NCBI GenBank assembly: GCA_037444825.1
Contig: JBBILR010000034.1
Coordinates: 1-23,648, forward strand
Source: JBFLVU01 sp037444825
GTDB lineage: Bacteria > Acidobacteriota > UBA4820 > DSQY01
Reading direction: 5' to 3'
Length of the DNA stretch: 23,648 nt
Shown: positions 1-7,808 of the stretch, piece after piece
Numbering within the stretch: position 1 is the first letter of the stretch
How the letters are laid out: each line of letters starts with the position of its first letter
The notes under the pieces: model-generated
The model's input: the letters and a program-made list of their open reading frames with translations, nothing else
Told to the model about the DNA's origin: nothing
Database searches by the model: none
Made by a program: the position numbers and the translations under genes

Positions 1-76
1 ACCCCAGCGCCCCGTTCACCAGGGCGCCCAGCGCCGGCAGCACCGGAATCAGCCAGAGAAGCTGGACGGACGTCAT
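1..76 (-). CDS. nuoL: NADH-quinone oxidoreductase subunit L, N-terminus only (cut by window edge)
   Basis: The reading frame begins with ATG at 76-74 and runs off the left edge after 25 codons. It reads MTSVQLLWLIPVLPALGALV and continues hydrophobic, which fits the first membrane helix of the proton-pumping subunit L. A GTGAGGTG sequence upstream can serve as ribosome binding site. Its position directly after nuoK is the canonical complex I order. Only the start is visible, so the identity rests on this helix and on gene order. Unlike the other junctions in this operon, it is separated from the preceding gene by 130 bases. Confidence 0.85.
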   Translation of the reverse strand, partial: MTSVQLLWLIPVLPALGALVNGALG

Positions 77-91
77 GAGCGCACCTCACGG

Positions 92-202
92 CGTGATGGG
101 GGGATGGGGCGATGAGGAGATGAGGAAGAACCCTCCCCCATCGAACCGCCGATCCGAACCGCGCTTCCCCTCATCTCGGAATCTCCTACTCTCCTCATCA
201 CG
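92..202. repeat. Imperfect inverted-repeat element between nuoK and nuoL
   Basis: Two arms face each other: 92-128 (37 bases) and 164-202 (39 bases). Read inward, both begin CGTGATG and both end in GAGATGAGG followed by AAG, with a few mismatches and small gaps between. The exact core is GATGAGGAGA at 111-120 against its complement at 190-199. The 35-base centre holds two direct copies of CGAACCGC (142-149 and 155-162). No reading frame here is credible. It looks like a palindromic intergenic element (REP or MITE type) or a long RNA stem-loop in the nuo transcript. Whether it recurs in the genome cannot be seen here. Confidence 0.55.
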
Positions 203-206
203 GTTC

Positions 207-512
207 CTACCACTTCATCAAGTTCGCGGCGTCGATGTTGGTGGTGCCCTGGCGGCGGATGAAGGCCACCACGATGGCCACCCCCACGGCCGCCTCGGCG
301 GCGCTCACCGCCAGCACGAAGAAGGCGAAGAGGGCCCCCTCCATCTGTCCCAGGTGCCGCCCCAGGCCCAAAAGGAGAAGGTTCACCGAGTTCAGCATCA
401 GCTCCACCGACAGGAAGACGGTGATGGCGCTCTTGCGCGTGAGGGCTCCGATGAGCCCCGCGCCGAAGAGGAAGGCGGTGAGCACGAGGACGTGTCCGAG
501 GCCGAAGGTCAT
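207..512 (-). CDS. nuoK: NADH-quinone oxidoreductase subunit K
   Basis: This small antiporter-like membrane subunit of complex I is 101 residues with three hydrophobic helices, the usual length for NuoK. The conserved glutamates sit in SVELMLNSVNL and in SAAEAAVGVAIVV, in helices two and three, where the family has its proton-path acidic residues. I chose ATG at 512 rather than the in-frame GTG at 518. It gives an ATGA overlap with the nuoJ stop, like the neighbouring junctions, and a GGAGGG sequence lies at good spacing upstream. It ends LMKW followed by TAG. It is cotranscribed with nuoJ and is followed by the inverted-repeat element before nuoL. Confidence 0.95.
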   Translation of the reverse strand: MTFGLGHVLVLTAFLFGAGLIGALTRKSAITVFLSVELMLNSVNLLLLGLGRHLGQMEGALFAFFVLAVSAAEAAVGVAIVVAFIRRQGTTNIDAANLMKW

Positions 513-1003
513 GTCCACTCCCTCCGCGAAAGGACGATGGCCCCCACCATGGCCCCCACGAGGAGCAGGGAGGCCACCTCGAAGGGCACGGCGTAGCGGC
601 TCACCAGGAGGTGGCCGAAGGCCTGGATGGTGCCGAAGGAGGACTCCACCGGCCCGAAGAGGGCGGGGCCCGCCTGCAGGGTGAGCCGGTAGAGGTGCAC
701 GATGAAGAGGGCCGCGGCGGCGTAGGTCAGCACCGTCTGCGGGACACCCACGGGGGGTCCCTCCTCCTGGAGGCCCAGGGCCATGATGACGTAGAGGAGG
801 ATCACCATCACCGCCCCGGCGTAGACGATCATGAGGAAGAGGCCCAGGAAAGGCACCGCGAGGAGCATGTAGAGCACCCCCAGCCCCACCATGGCCACCG
901 CCATTCCCAGCACCGCCACCACCGGGTTCCGGTGGAAGACCAGCGTGAGGGCCCCGACGAAGGCCAGGAGCGCCACACCGAAAAAGACCGCGGCCGAGAG
1001 CAT
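509..1003 (-). CDS. nuoJ: NADH-quinone oxidoreductase subunit J
   Basis: This is a 164-residue membrane subunit of complex I with about five hydrophobic segments. The family signature for helix 3 is present as MIVYAGAVMVILLYVIM, the segment that carries the pi-bulge at the hinge between quinone site and proton channels. The start is ATG at 1003, which overlaps the nuoI stop as ATGA and has GGAGGA about six bases upstream. The frame stays open further upstream, but that part only shadows nuoI. It overlaps nuoK by four bases at its end. Confidence 0.95.
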   Translation of the reverse strand: MLSAAVFFGVALLAFVGALTLVFHRNPVVAVLGMAVAMVGLGVLYMLLAVPFLGLFLMIVYAGAVMVILLYVIMALGLQEEGPPVGVPQTVLTYAAAALFIVHLYRLTLQAGPALFGPVESSFGTIQAFGHLLVSRYAVPFEVASLLLVGAMVGAIVLSRREWT

Positions 1004-1503
1004 CAGGAATCCTCCTCCAGGGGCTTTTCCTTGCCGGGAAGGTAGGGCGGCCTCCGCCCCATGCGCAAGAGCTTCTCCTTGGTGAAGATGAGGTCCGTCC
1101 GGTCGTAGTCCGCCAGCTCGTACTCGTCCTTGAGCCAGATGGCCTCCACCGGGCAGACCTCCTCGCAGTAGCCGCAGAAGATGCAGAGGCCCATGTCGAT
1201 GGAGAACTCCTTGGGGTACTTCTCCTTCTCCAGCTCCGTCTCCCCCGCCACGATGGTGATGGCCTTGGGGGGGCAGATGAACTGGCAGAGCTTGCAGGAG
1301 GTGCACTTCTCGTGACCGTCCAGCCCGGTGAGGAGCACCGGCGCGCCGCGGTAGCGGGGCGGCAGGGTCCACCGTTCCTCGGGGTACTGGAGGGTCACCC
1401 GCTTGCGGAAGACGTGGCTCAGCGTCAGGGCCATGCCCTTGAGGATGGCCGGGAAGTACAGCCGCTCCCAGAGGGAGAGCTTGGGCCGCCGCATGACCTT
1501 CAT
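1003..1503 (-). CDS. nuoI: NADH-quinone oxidoreductase subunit I (two 4Fe-4S clusters)
   Basis: This 166-residue peripheral-arm subunit passes electrons toward NuoB through two [4Fe-4S] clusters, N6a and N6b. Both ferredoxin motifs are complete: CTSCKLCQFICP with C67, C70, C73, C77 and CIFCGYCEEVCP with C107, C110, C113, C117. An amphipathic N-terminal region (SLWERLYFPAILKGMALTLSHVF, split here by no stop or gap) matches the membrane-anchoring helix of the family. The ATG at 1503 overlaps the nuoH stop as ATGA, and the TGA overlaps the nuoJ start the same way. Length is normal and no ligand is missing. Confidence 0.97.
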   Translation of the reverse strand: MKVMRRPKLSLWERLYFPAILKGMALTLSHVFRKRVTLQYPEERWTLPPRYRGAPVLLTGLDGHEKCTSCKLCQFICPPKAITIVAGETELEKEKYPKEFSIDMGLCIFCGYCEEVCPVEAIWLKDEYELADYDRTDLIFTKEKLLRMGRRPPYLPGKEKPLEEDS

Positions 1504-2549
1504 GGACGCCCCCTCACGAGCAGGAACGTGGCGACGAGGAGGAAGTTGGCGAGGGCCAGGGGGAAGAGCTTCCTCCACCCGAGGTTCATGAGCTGGTCGT
1601 AGCGGAACCGGGGCAGGGTCCAGCGGACCCAGATGAAGACGAACATCATGAAGGCGATCTTGCCGAAGAAGACCGCCGCCGAGAGGATCCCGCCCCAGAA
1701 GGGCCCGAACCACTCCCACCTCACGAAGGGGAGGTTCCACCCCCCGAGGAAGAGGAGGGTCAAAAAGGCCGAGGCGGTGATCATGTTGGCGTACTCGCCC
1801 ATGAAGAACATGGCGAAGCGGAGGCCGGAGTACTCGGTGTGGTAGCCGGCCACGATCTCGCTCTCCCCCTCCGGCAGGTCGAAGGGCAGGCGGTTGGTCT
1901 CGGCGAAGATGGAGACGAGGAAGACCACGAAGCCCAGGAAGTGGGGCAGGAAGAACCAGACCTTCCCCCAGCCGCCCGCCTGGGCCTCCACGATCTTCTG
2001 GAAGTCGAAGGACCCCACCCAGAGGACCACCGAGAGGAGGCTCAGGCCGATCCCCAGCTCGTAGGAGATCACCTGGCTGGCGCCCCGGAGGGCCCCCATG
2101 AGGGAGTATTGGTTGCCGCTGGACCACCCGGCCAGCAGGATGCCGTAGACGCCCAGGGAGGAAATGGCCAGGAGGTAGATGACCCCCACGTCCACCCCCG
2201 GGGCGATGACCAGCGGGTACGTCCGCCCGCCCCAGGTGACGGAGGTGCCGAAGGGGATGACGGCGAAGGTCACCAGGGCGGGGATGAGCGTCAGGAGCGG
2301 CGCGATGAGGTAGACGGGCTTGTAGGCCTCCTTCGGGACGATGTCCTCCTTGAAAAAGAACTTGAGGCCGTCGGCCACGGGCTGGAGGAGGCCCCAGGGT
2401 CCCACGCGGTTGGGCCCCAGCCGGTCCTGCATGAAGGCCGAGACCCGCCGCTCGGCCAGGGTGGCGTAGGCCACGCCGGTCATGACCACCGTGACGATGA
2501 CGAGGATCTTGACGAGGGCGGGCACCACCACGGGAAGATAGGCGCTCAC
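1500..2549 (-). CDS. nuoH: NADH-quinone oxidoreductase subunit H (quinone-site membrane subunit)
   Basis: This 349-residue membrane subunit forms the quinone chamber with NuoB and NuoD. It has about eight hydrophobic segments and the conserved cytoplasmic loops: ERRVSAFMQDRLGPNRVGP near the N-terminus and AETNRLPFDLPEGESEIVAG in the middle, with the family's acidic residues. The start is GTG at 2549, overlapping the nuoG stop as GTGA, with GGAGGTG upstream inside the last nuoG codons. The frame stays open far upstream, but that part is only a shadow of nuoG. Translation is probably coupled to nuoG. Confidence 0.96.
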   Translation of the reverse strand: MSAYLPVVVPALVKILVIVTVVMTGVAYATLAERRVSAFMQDRLGPNRVGPWGLLQPVADGLKFFFKEDIVPKEAYKPVYLIAPLLTLIPALVTFAVIPFGTSVTWGGRTYPLVIAPGVDVGVIYLLAISSLGVYGILLAGWSSGNQYSLMGALRGASQVISYELGIGLSLLSVVLWVGSFDFQKIVEAQAGGWGKVWFFLPHFLGFVVFLVSIFAETNRLPFDLPEGESEIVAGYHTEYSGLRFAMFFMGEYANMITASAFLTLLFLGGWNLPFVRWEWFGPFWGGILSAAVFFGKIAFMMFVFIWVRWTLPRFRYDQLMNLGWRKLFPLALANFLLVATFLLVRGRP

Positions 2550-4162
2550 GGCGTCACCTCCTCGATCCGGATCCCCGCGGGCAGGAAGTCGCGCACGGCC
2601 TTGTCCGCGAGAGCGGGGATCCGCTCCTTCACCCGCTGGAACCAGGGGGCGAACTGGGGCCCGGGGCCCTCCGCGCCCGCCGCCTCGAGCCACCTCGAAA
2701 CCCAGTCGTAGAAGGGGCGCCGGTGCTTCGGGGGCACCAGGACCCGGGCGGTCTTCTGGACCACCCCCTGGAAGTTCACCGTGAGCCCCTCCATCTCGTG
2801 CCAGCCCGCCAGGGGGAGGAAGAAGCGGGAGAGGGCCCCGGTGGGGGTGACTTCGTAGTCTCCGGCCACCAGGCACTCCAGGCCCTCGAGGGCCTTCTTC
2901 AGGGCCTCCCGCTCCCCCGCCGCCGCCAGGGCGAAGAGGTCCTCCCGGAGGACCAGGGCCGCCTTCTTCCCGGCGAAGAGGGGGGCCAGCGGCGCGCCGG
3001 GGGGAAGGATCTTGAGGCCCAGCAGGGAGGCGCCCTTGAGGTTGGGGCGGCGGTCCTTCCGGATGAGGAGGGCGTCGTCCTCGCCCTCCTCCACCGCCGG
3101 AACCACGAGGCGCGCTTCGGGGAAGAGGCGGTCCTTCAGCTCCAGGGCGGCGGCCATCTCCTCCAGGGGCATGCGGGCGGAGAGGACCAGCACCACGGCG
3201 GAGGAGGCCTTGCCCGCGAAGGGGGCCAGCGCCTCGGCCAGGAGCGGCGCGAAAGTCTCGGTGGTGAAGGCCGAGAAGCCCGCCTTCCCCCGGACCAGGG
3301 GACGGGCGGCGGGCTTCCGCTCCTTCAGGCGCTCCGACAGGAGCCGGCCGTAGTCGCACATCCAGAAGGCGTTGACCTGGGGGTTCTCCCGGGGGACGAG
3401 CCGCAGGACCTCGTTCTTGTAGGCGTCCATCCGCACCGAACAGCCTCGGGCGCACTCCGGGCAGACGGAGTTGGCCGAGGTGAGGAACCAGACCCGCTCC
3501 TTGAAGCGGAACTCCTTGCTGGTGAGGGCCCCCACCGGGCAGATGTCCGCCGTGCAGACGGAGTAGGGGTTGTCGAGCTTCCGTCCCGGGAAGGTGTCCA
3601 CGACGGTGTGGACCCCCCGCTCCGCCAGCGTGAGCTCGCCGGTCTTGGTGATCTCCTCGCAGAAGCGGATGCACCGCGTGCACTTGATGCACCGCTCCGC
3701 GTCGTAGACCACGTGGGGCCCGATGTCCACCCGCTTGGGGGCGTGGACCTTCTCGAACTCCATGCGGCTGGCGGGGTGGCCGAAGGTGTAGGAGTAGGCC
3801 TGGAGCTGGCACTCCCCGGCCTGGTCGCAGATGGGGCAGTCCAGCGGGTGGTTGAGGAGCAGGAACTCCAGGATTCCCTTCTGGGCCCGTTTCACCAGCT
3901 CGCTCTGGGTCCTCACCACCATGTCGTACTTGCCGTCGATCTTCTTGTCGGGCGGGAGGGCGGTGACGGTGGTGGAGCAGGCGGTGAGCGGCTTGGGGGC
4001 TCCCTGGACCTCCACCAGGCACATGCGGCACTGACCGGCGATGGAGAGGGCCGGATGCCAGCAGTAGTAAGGGATGTAAATCCCGTGCTTGAGGGCGGTG
4101 CGGAGGATGGTCTCCCCCAGGGGCGCCTCGATTTCCTTGTCGTCGATCCGGATCAGCGGCAT
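2546..4162 (-). CDS. nuoG: NADH-quinone oxidoreductase subunit G, short form with N7 site
   Basis: This Fe-S subunit of the NADH-oxidising module is 538 residues. Ligands for four clusters can be assigned: [2Fe-2S] N1b (C34, C45, C48, C62); N5 (H105, C109, C112, C118); N4 (C158, C161, C164, C208); and an N7-type motif C-x2-C-x3-C-x27-C (C234, C237, C241, C269). The rest is much shorter than the molybdopterin-oxidoreductase-like domain of E. coli (908 residues in total) or Thermus (783). It still holds remnants such as HEMEGLTVNFQGVVQ. The reading frame is intact and coupled to nuoH by GTGA, so this looks natural rather than a frameshift. A 59-base gap separates it from nuoF. Confidence 0.95.
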   Translation of the reverse strand: MPLIRIDDKEIEAPLGETILRTALKHGIYIPYYCWHPALSIAGQCRMCLVEVQGAPKPLTACSTTVTALPPDKKIDGKYDMVVRTQSELVKRAQKGILEFLLLNHPLDCPICDQAGECQLQAYSYTFGHPASRMEFEKVHAPKRVDIGPHVVYDAERCIKCTRCIRFCEEITKTGELTLAERGVHTVVDTFPGRKLDNPYSVCTADICPVGALTSKEFRFKERVWFLTSANSVCPECARGCSVRMDAYKNEVLRLVPRENPQVNAFWMCDYGRLLSERLKERKPAARPLVRGKAGFSAFTTETFAPLLAEALAPFAGKASSAVVLVLSARMPLEEMAAALELKDRLFPEARLVVPAVEEGEDDALLIRKDRRPNLKGASLLGLKILPPGAPLAPLFAGKKAALVLREDLFALAAAGEREALKKALEGLECLVAGDYEVTPTGALSRFFLPLAGWHEMEGLTVNFQGVVQKTARVLVPPKHRRPFYDWVSRWLEAAGAEGPGPQFAPWFQRVKERIPALADKAVRDFLPAGIRIEEVTP

Positions 4163-4221
4163 GGGCTATCCTATCTTCACTTCCACCACGGGGCCTGAGG
4201 CGGGTCCGGCCCCCCTTTCCC

Positions 4222-5532
4222 CTACACCACCGTGGTCATCGGCACGTGACCCATGGGGCAGCGGCCCAGCTTGGCGTGGGCCAGAAACTCCTCCCGGAAC
4301 TGCTTGGCGAAGGAGATGGCGGGCATGGCCGCCGCGTCCCCCAGGGGGCAGATGGTGCGCCCCATGATGTTCTCCGACACCTCCACGATGAGGTCCACGT
4401 CCGCTTCCTTGCCGCCCCCCTCCTCCAGCCGCCTGAGAATCAACTCCAGCCAGTGGGTGCCCTCCCGGCAGGGGGTGCACTGGCCGCAGGATTCCCGGGC
4501 GTAGAACTCCAGGAGGTTCAGGAGGGCCTTCACCATGCAGACGGTGTCGTTCATGACGATGACGCCGGCGGAGCCGATCATGGAGCCCACGGTCTTGAGC
4601 CCGTCGGGGTCCATAGCCACGTCGATCTGGTCGGCCCTCAGCACCGGCGTGGAGGAGCCGCCGGGGATCACGGCCTTCAGCGGGCGGTCGCCGAGGATCC
4701 CGCCGGCGTGCTCGTAGAGGATCTCCCGGAGGGAGACGCCTCCGGGGAGCTCGTAGATGCCCGGCCGCTTCACGTGGCCGGAGACGCCGTAGAGACGCGG
4801 CCCCGGCATGCTGGGGGTCCCGATGGAGGTGTACCAGGCGGCGCCGTTCTGGATGATGAGGGGCACGTTGGCGTAGGTTTCCACGTTGTTGATGTTGGAG
4901 GGGACGCCGTAGACGCCGTACCCGGCGGGAAAGGGGGGCTTGAGGCGGGGCTGGCCGCGCTTGCCCTCCAGCGACTCCATGAGGGCCGTCTCCTCGCCGC
5001 AGATGTAGGCGCCGGCGCCCCGCGCCACCCAGACGTCGAAGTCGAAGCCCGACCCCAGGATGTTCTTCCCCAGAAAGCCCTTGGCGTAGGCCTGGTCCAC
5101 GGCCCGCTGGAAGATCCGCGCCCCCTGGGGCATCTCGCCCCGGATGTAGAAAAAGCACCCCGCCGCCTGGGTGGCCCAGCCGGCGATGAGGATCCCCTCC
5201 AGGATGGCGTGGGGGTCGTTCTCGATGAGGAGCCGGTCCTTAAAGGTCCCCGGCTCGCTCTCGTCGGCGTTGCAGACGAGGTACTTGAGGGGTTCCTTTT
5301 TCTCGCCCTCCTTTTTGCGGGGGAGGAAGGACCACTTGAGGCCGGCGGGGAAGGCGGCCCCGCCCCGGCCCTTGAGGTTGGCGGCCTTCACCTCGTTGAG
5401 GACCTGCTCGGGGGTCATCTTGTGGAGGGCCTTCATCAGGGGCTCGTAGCCCCCCGAGGCCATGTAGGTGTCGATGTGGGTGGAATTGGGCTTGCCGACG
5501 TTCCTCGTCAGAAGCTTCAGCGGCTCGGCCAT
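4222..5532 (-). CDS. nuoF: NADH-quinone oxidoreductase subunit F (NADH/FMN site)
   Basis: This subunit oxidises NADH and carries FMN and the [4Fe-4S] cluster N3. It has 436 residues, close to the family norm. Visible motifs are the FMN-binding loop GRGGAAFPAG (55-64), the glycine-rich nucleotide motif GAGAYICGEETAL (172-184), and the cluster ligands C349, C352, C355 in ESCGQCTPC plus C395 in TICPLGD. The ATG at 5532 begins three bases after the nuoE stop. It forms the NADH-dehydrogenase module with NuoE and NuoG, so this complex I is of the complete NADH-using type, not the 11-subunit form that lacks the module. Confidence 0.97.
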   Translation of the reverse strand: MAEPLKLLTRNVGKPNSTHIDTYMASGGYEPLMKALHKMTPEQVLNEVKAANLKGRGGAAFPAGLKWSFLPRKKEGEKKEPLKYLVCNADESEPGTFKDRLLIENDPHAILEGILIAGWATQAAGCFFYIRGEMPQGARIFQRAVDQAYAKGFLGKNILGSGFDFDVWVARGAGAYICGEETALMESLEGKRGQPRLKPPFPAGYGVYGVPSNINNVETYANVPLIIQNGAAWYTSIGTPSMPGPRLYGVSGHVKRPGIYELPGGVSLREILYEHAGGILGDRPLKAVIPGGSSTPVLRADQIDVAMDPDGLKTVGSMIGSAGVIVMNDTVCMVKALLNLLEFYARESCGQCTPCREGTHWLELILRRLEEGGGKEADVDLIVEVSENIMGRTICPLGDAAAMPAISFAKQFREEFLAHAKLGRCPMGHVPMTTVV

Positions 5533-5535
5533 GGC

Positions 5536-6033
5536 TCACTCCAGTTCGTGGAGGATCCGGTCCACGTCGTCGGTGGAGACGCGCCGGTGGAGGGTCTCGT
5601 TCACCATGAAGGCCGGCCCCGAATCGCAGCAGGCCAGGCACTCCACCGCCACCAAAGTGAAACGTCCGTCGGGGGTGGTCTCGCCGGGCTTGATCCCCAG
5701 GCGCCGCTCCAGGTGTTCGAGGATCTTCTCCGAGCCCGCCAGGAGGCAGGGCAGGGTCTTGCAGACCTGGAGCAGGTACTTCCCCGTGGGCTCCTCGGTG
5801 AACATTTCGTAGAAGGTCACCACGCCCCGGACGTGGGCGGGGGTCATCCCCAGCTTCTCCGCCAGGAGTTCCTGGCAGGCTTCGGGAACGTGGCGGAACT
5901 CGCTCTGGCAGAGGTGGAGGCACATGAGGAGGGCCGTCCTCGGCTGGGGGTAGGCCGCTTTCAGGGCCTCGATCTTCTCGAGGAACTCGGGGTCTTGCAG
6001 CTTCGCCTGCACGTCGGGTTTCGCCTCGCTCAC
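5536..6033 (-). CDS. nuoE: NADH-quinone oxidoreductase subunit E (2Fe-2S)
   Basis: This thioredoxin-fold subunit is 165 residues and carries the [2Fe-2S] cluster N1a. Ligands are C91 and C96 in VCKTLPC, then C132 and C136 in ECLACCDSGPA. The usual CLGAC motif here reads CLACC, with an extra cysteine at 135. The helical N-terminus (about 10-80, with VTFYEMF) is typical. The ATG at 6033 follows nuoD after 48 bases, and the gene ends TGA three bases before the nuoF start. Confidence 0.96.
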   Translation of the reverse strand: MSEAKPDVQAKLQDPEFLEKIEALKAAYPQPRTALLMCLHLCQSEFRHVPEACQELLAEKLGMTPAHVRGVVTFYEMFTEEPTGKYLLQVCKTLPCLLAGSEKILEHLERRLGIKPGETTPDGRFTLVAVECLACCDSGPAFMVNETLHRRVSTDDVDRILHELE

Positions 6034-6081
6034 CGCTCCGCTCCTATGCGCCCGGACTTCCGGCCCCTCCGGCCCGCCGCC

Positions 6082-7296
6082 CTACCGGTCCACTTCGCCC
6101 AGCACCGGGTCCAGCGAAGCGATGGTGGCGATGACGTCGGCCACCATCTGCCCCTTCACCATCACCGGCAGCCCCTGGAGGTTCACGAAGGAGGGGCTCC
6201 GGAAGTGGCACCGGTGGGCCACGTTGGTCCCCGACCCCACCAGGTAGAAGCCCAGCTCGCCCTTGGGGGCTTCGATGGAGAAGTAGATCTCCTTCCCCCG
6301 CTCGGTGCGCGGCCCTTCGGTGGCCACGATGAACTGGTGGATCAACTCCTCCATCCGGGTCAGGACCTTGGGCTTGGGGGGAAGGTAGGCCTTCCGCGAC
6401 TCGGGATCCTGGGGAAAGAGGGGGATCTCGGGGTCGTACTCCTTGAGGGCCTGCAGGATGATGGAGGCGCTCTGCCTCACCTCCTCCAGGCGGACGAGGT
6501 ACCGGTCGTAACAGTCGCCGTGCTCCCCCACGGGAACCTCGAAGTCGTACCGCTCGTAGCCGAGGTAGGGGTAGGCCTTCCGGATGTCCCAGTCCACGCC
6601 GGCGGCCCGCAGGTTGGGCCCCGACAGGCCCAGGTCGACGGCGTCCTCGGCGGAGATGGGTCCCACGTCCTGGTTCCGCTCGATCCAGATCCGGTTCCGG
6701 GTGAGGAGCCGGTCGCACTCGTCGAGGGTCTTGTGGGCCTGGCTCGCCCAGGCGGCGATGTCCCCCGGCAACGAAGGCTCCCACTCCCGGGAGAGGCCGC
6801 CGATGCGCCCGTAGGAGACGGTGAAGCGGGCGCCGGTCATGCGCTCGAAGAGGTCCAGGATCTTCTCGCGCTCGGTCATGCAGTAGAAGTAGACGGTTCC
6901 CGCCCCGATGTCGAGGGCGGTGGTGGCCAGCCAAAGGAAGTGGCTGGCCATGCGGGCCATCTCGCAGGCCACCACCCGCATCACCCGGCACTTCTCGGTG
7001 ATGGTGAAGCCGATGAGCTTCTCCACGGCCAGGCAGAGGCCGATGTTGTTGGAGGCGGGGGAGAGGTAGTCCATCCGGTCGGTGTAGGGGATCACCTGGT
7101 GGAGGGTCTTGTTCTCGGCGATCTTCTCGATCCCTCGGTGGAGGTACCCCACGTCGGGGCGGGCGTTCACCACCACCTCGCCGTCCAGGGTCAGGATCAC
7201 CCGCAGCACCCCATGGGTGGCCGGGTGCTGGGGGCCCATGTTGAGGGTGACCAGTTCGGTGTTGAGGTCCAGGCGCTCGCGGCTAGCGGTGGTCAT
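6082..7296 (-). CDS. nuoD: NADH-quinone oxidoreductase subunit D (49 kDa, quinone site)
   Basis: This 404-residue subunit is homologous to the large subunit of [NiFe] hydrogenases and lines the quinone pocket with NuoB. The family landmarks MGPQHPATHGVLR and GYLHRGIEK are near the N-terminus. PLIDYLSP-like DRMDYLSP and the C-terminal IATIASLDPVLGEVDR are also present, the latter the normal ending. The ATG at 7296 lies inside the end of nuoC (14-base overlap) with GGAGGAGG upstream. No hydrogenase nickel-binding cysteine pairs are present, as expected for complex I. Confidence 0.97.
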   Translation of the reverse strand: MTTASRERLDLNTELVTLNMGPQHPATHGVLRVILTLDGEVVVNARPDVGYLHRGIEKIAENKTLHQVIPYTDRMDYLSPASNNIGLCLAVEKLIGFTITEKCRVMRVVACEMARMASHFLWLATTALDIGAGTVYFYCMTEREKILDLFERMTGARFTVSYGRIGGLSREWEPSLPGDIAAWASQAHKTLDECDRLLTRNRIWIERNQDVGPISAEDAVDLGLSGPNLRAAGVDWDIRKAYPYLGYERYDFEVPVGEHGDCYDRYLVRLEEVRQSASIILQALKEYDPEIPLFPQDPESRKAYLPPKPKVLTRMEELIHQFIVATEGPRTERGKEIYFSIEAPKGELGFYLVGSGTNVAHRCHFRSPSFVNLQGLPVMVKGQMVADVIATIASLDPVLGEVDR

Positions 7297-7777
7297 GGGG
7301 GCCCTCCTCCACGGGGAGGTAGTTTCTCCACTCGTCGTCCCCCTCCATGGGGTACTCCTTGCGGAGGGGATGGCCCTCGAAGTCCTGGGGCATGAGGATG
7401 CGCCTCAGGTCCGGGTGGCCCTGGAAGACCACGCCCATCAGGTCGTAGACCTCCCGCTCGAGCCAGTTGGCGGTGCGCCACAGGTCGCTCACGGTCTCCA
7501 CCTCCGGCGCCTCCTCCGGCAGGGGGGACCGAACCCTCAACTGCTCGCGGGTCTTGAGGTTCCGGACCAGCCACACCACGTCGATGCGCCCCTCGTCGGG
7601 CCAGTGGGCCGAGGAGACGTCCACCAGGTAGTTGAAGCCCCGCTCCTGCTTGAGGAAGCGAAGGATCGCCTTGGCCTTGGCGGGGTCGGCCACCACCGTG
7701 GTCTCCCCCCGGAACTCCACGATCTCCTGCACCGCCCCGGGAAAGCGCTCGCCGATGGCCTTCGTGAGTTCGGACAT
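7283..7777 (-). CDS. nuoC: NADH-quinone oxidoreductase subunit C (30 kDa)
   Basis: This 164-residue peripheral subunit carries the family signature REVYDLMGVVFQGHPDLRRI and the following GHPLRKEYP, where the 30-kDa subunit contacts NuoD. It is a separate gene, not fused to nuoD as in E. coli. The ATG at 7777 has GAGGAGG at good spacing and follows nuoB after 31 bases. It ends TAG within nuoD. Confidence 0.96.
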   Translation of the reverse strand: MSELTKAIGERFPGAVQEIVEFRGETTVVADPAKAKAILRFLKQERGFNYLVDVSSAHWPDEGRIDVVWLVRNLKTREQLRVRSPLPEEAPEVETVSDLWRTANWLEREVYDLMGVVFQGHPDLRRILMPQDFEGHPLRKEYPMEGDDEWRNYLPVEEGPHDHR

Positions 7778-7808
7778 GGTCCTCCTCGCCGTCCCCTCCG
7801 CGGGGGGT

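Noticed and set aside
207..518. nuoK starting at GTG 518
   Set aside because: ATG 512 gives the ATGA overlap seen at neighbouring junctions, better spacing to GGAGGG, and the usual length.
1500..4031. Long minus-strand frame of 843 codons
   Set aside because: Only its last 349 codons (from GTG 2549) are NuoH; the rest is nuoG read out of frame.
2546..4162. nuoG as a frameshifted pseudogene because it is short
   Set aside because: The frame is intact to a stop that is coupled to nuoH by GTGA, all cluster ligands are present, and the C-terminus still shows remnants of the expected domain.
4246..7395. Open frame of 1049 codons on the plus strand
   Set aside because: It lies opposite nuoF, nuoE and nuoD, which have full family motifs. 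The composition (His, Gly, Asp, Glu, Val-rich) is what GC-rich codon bias produces in a shadow frame.
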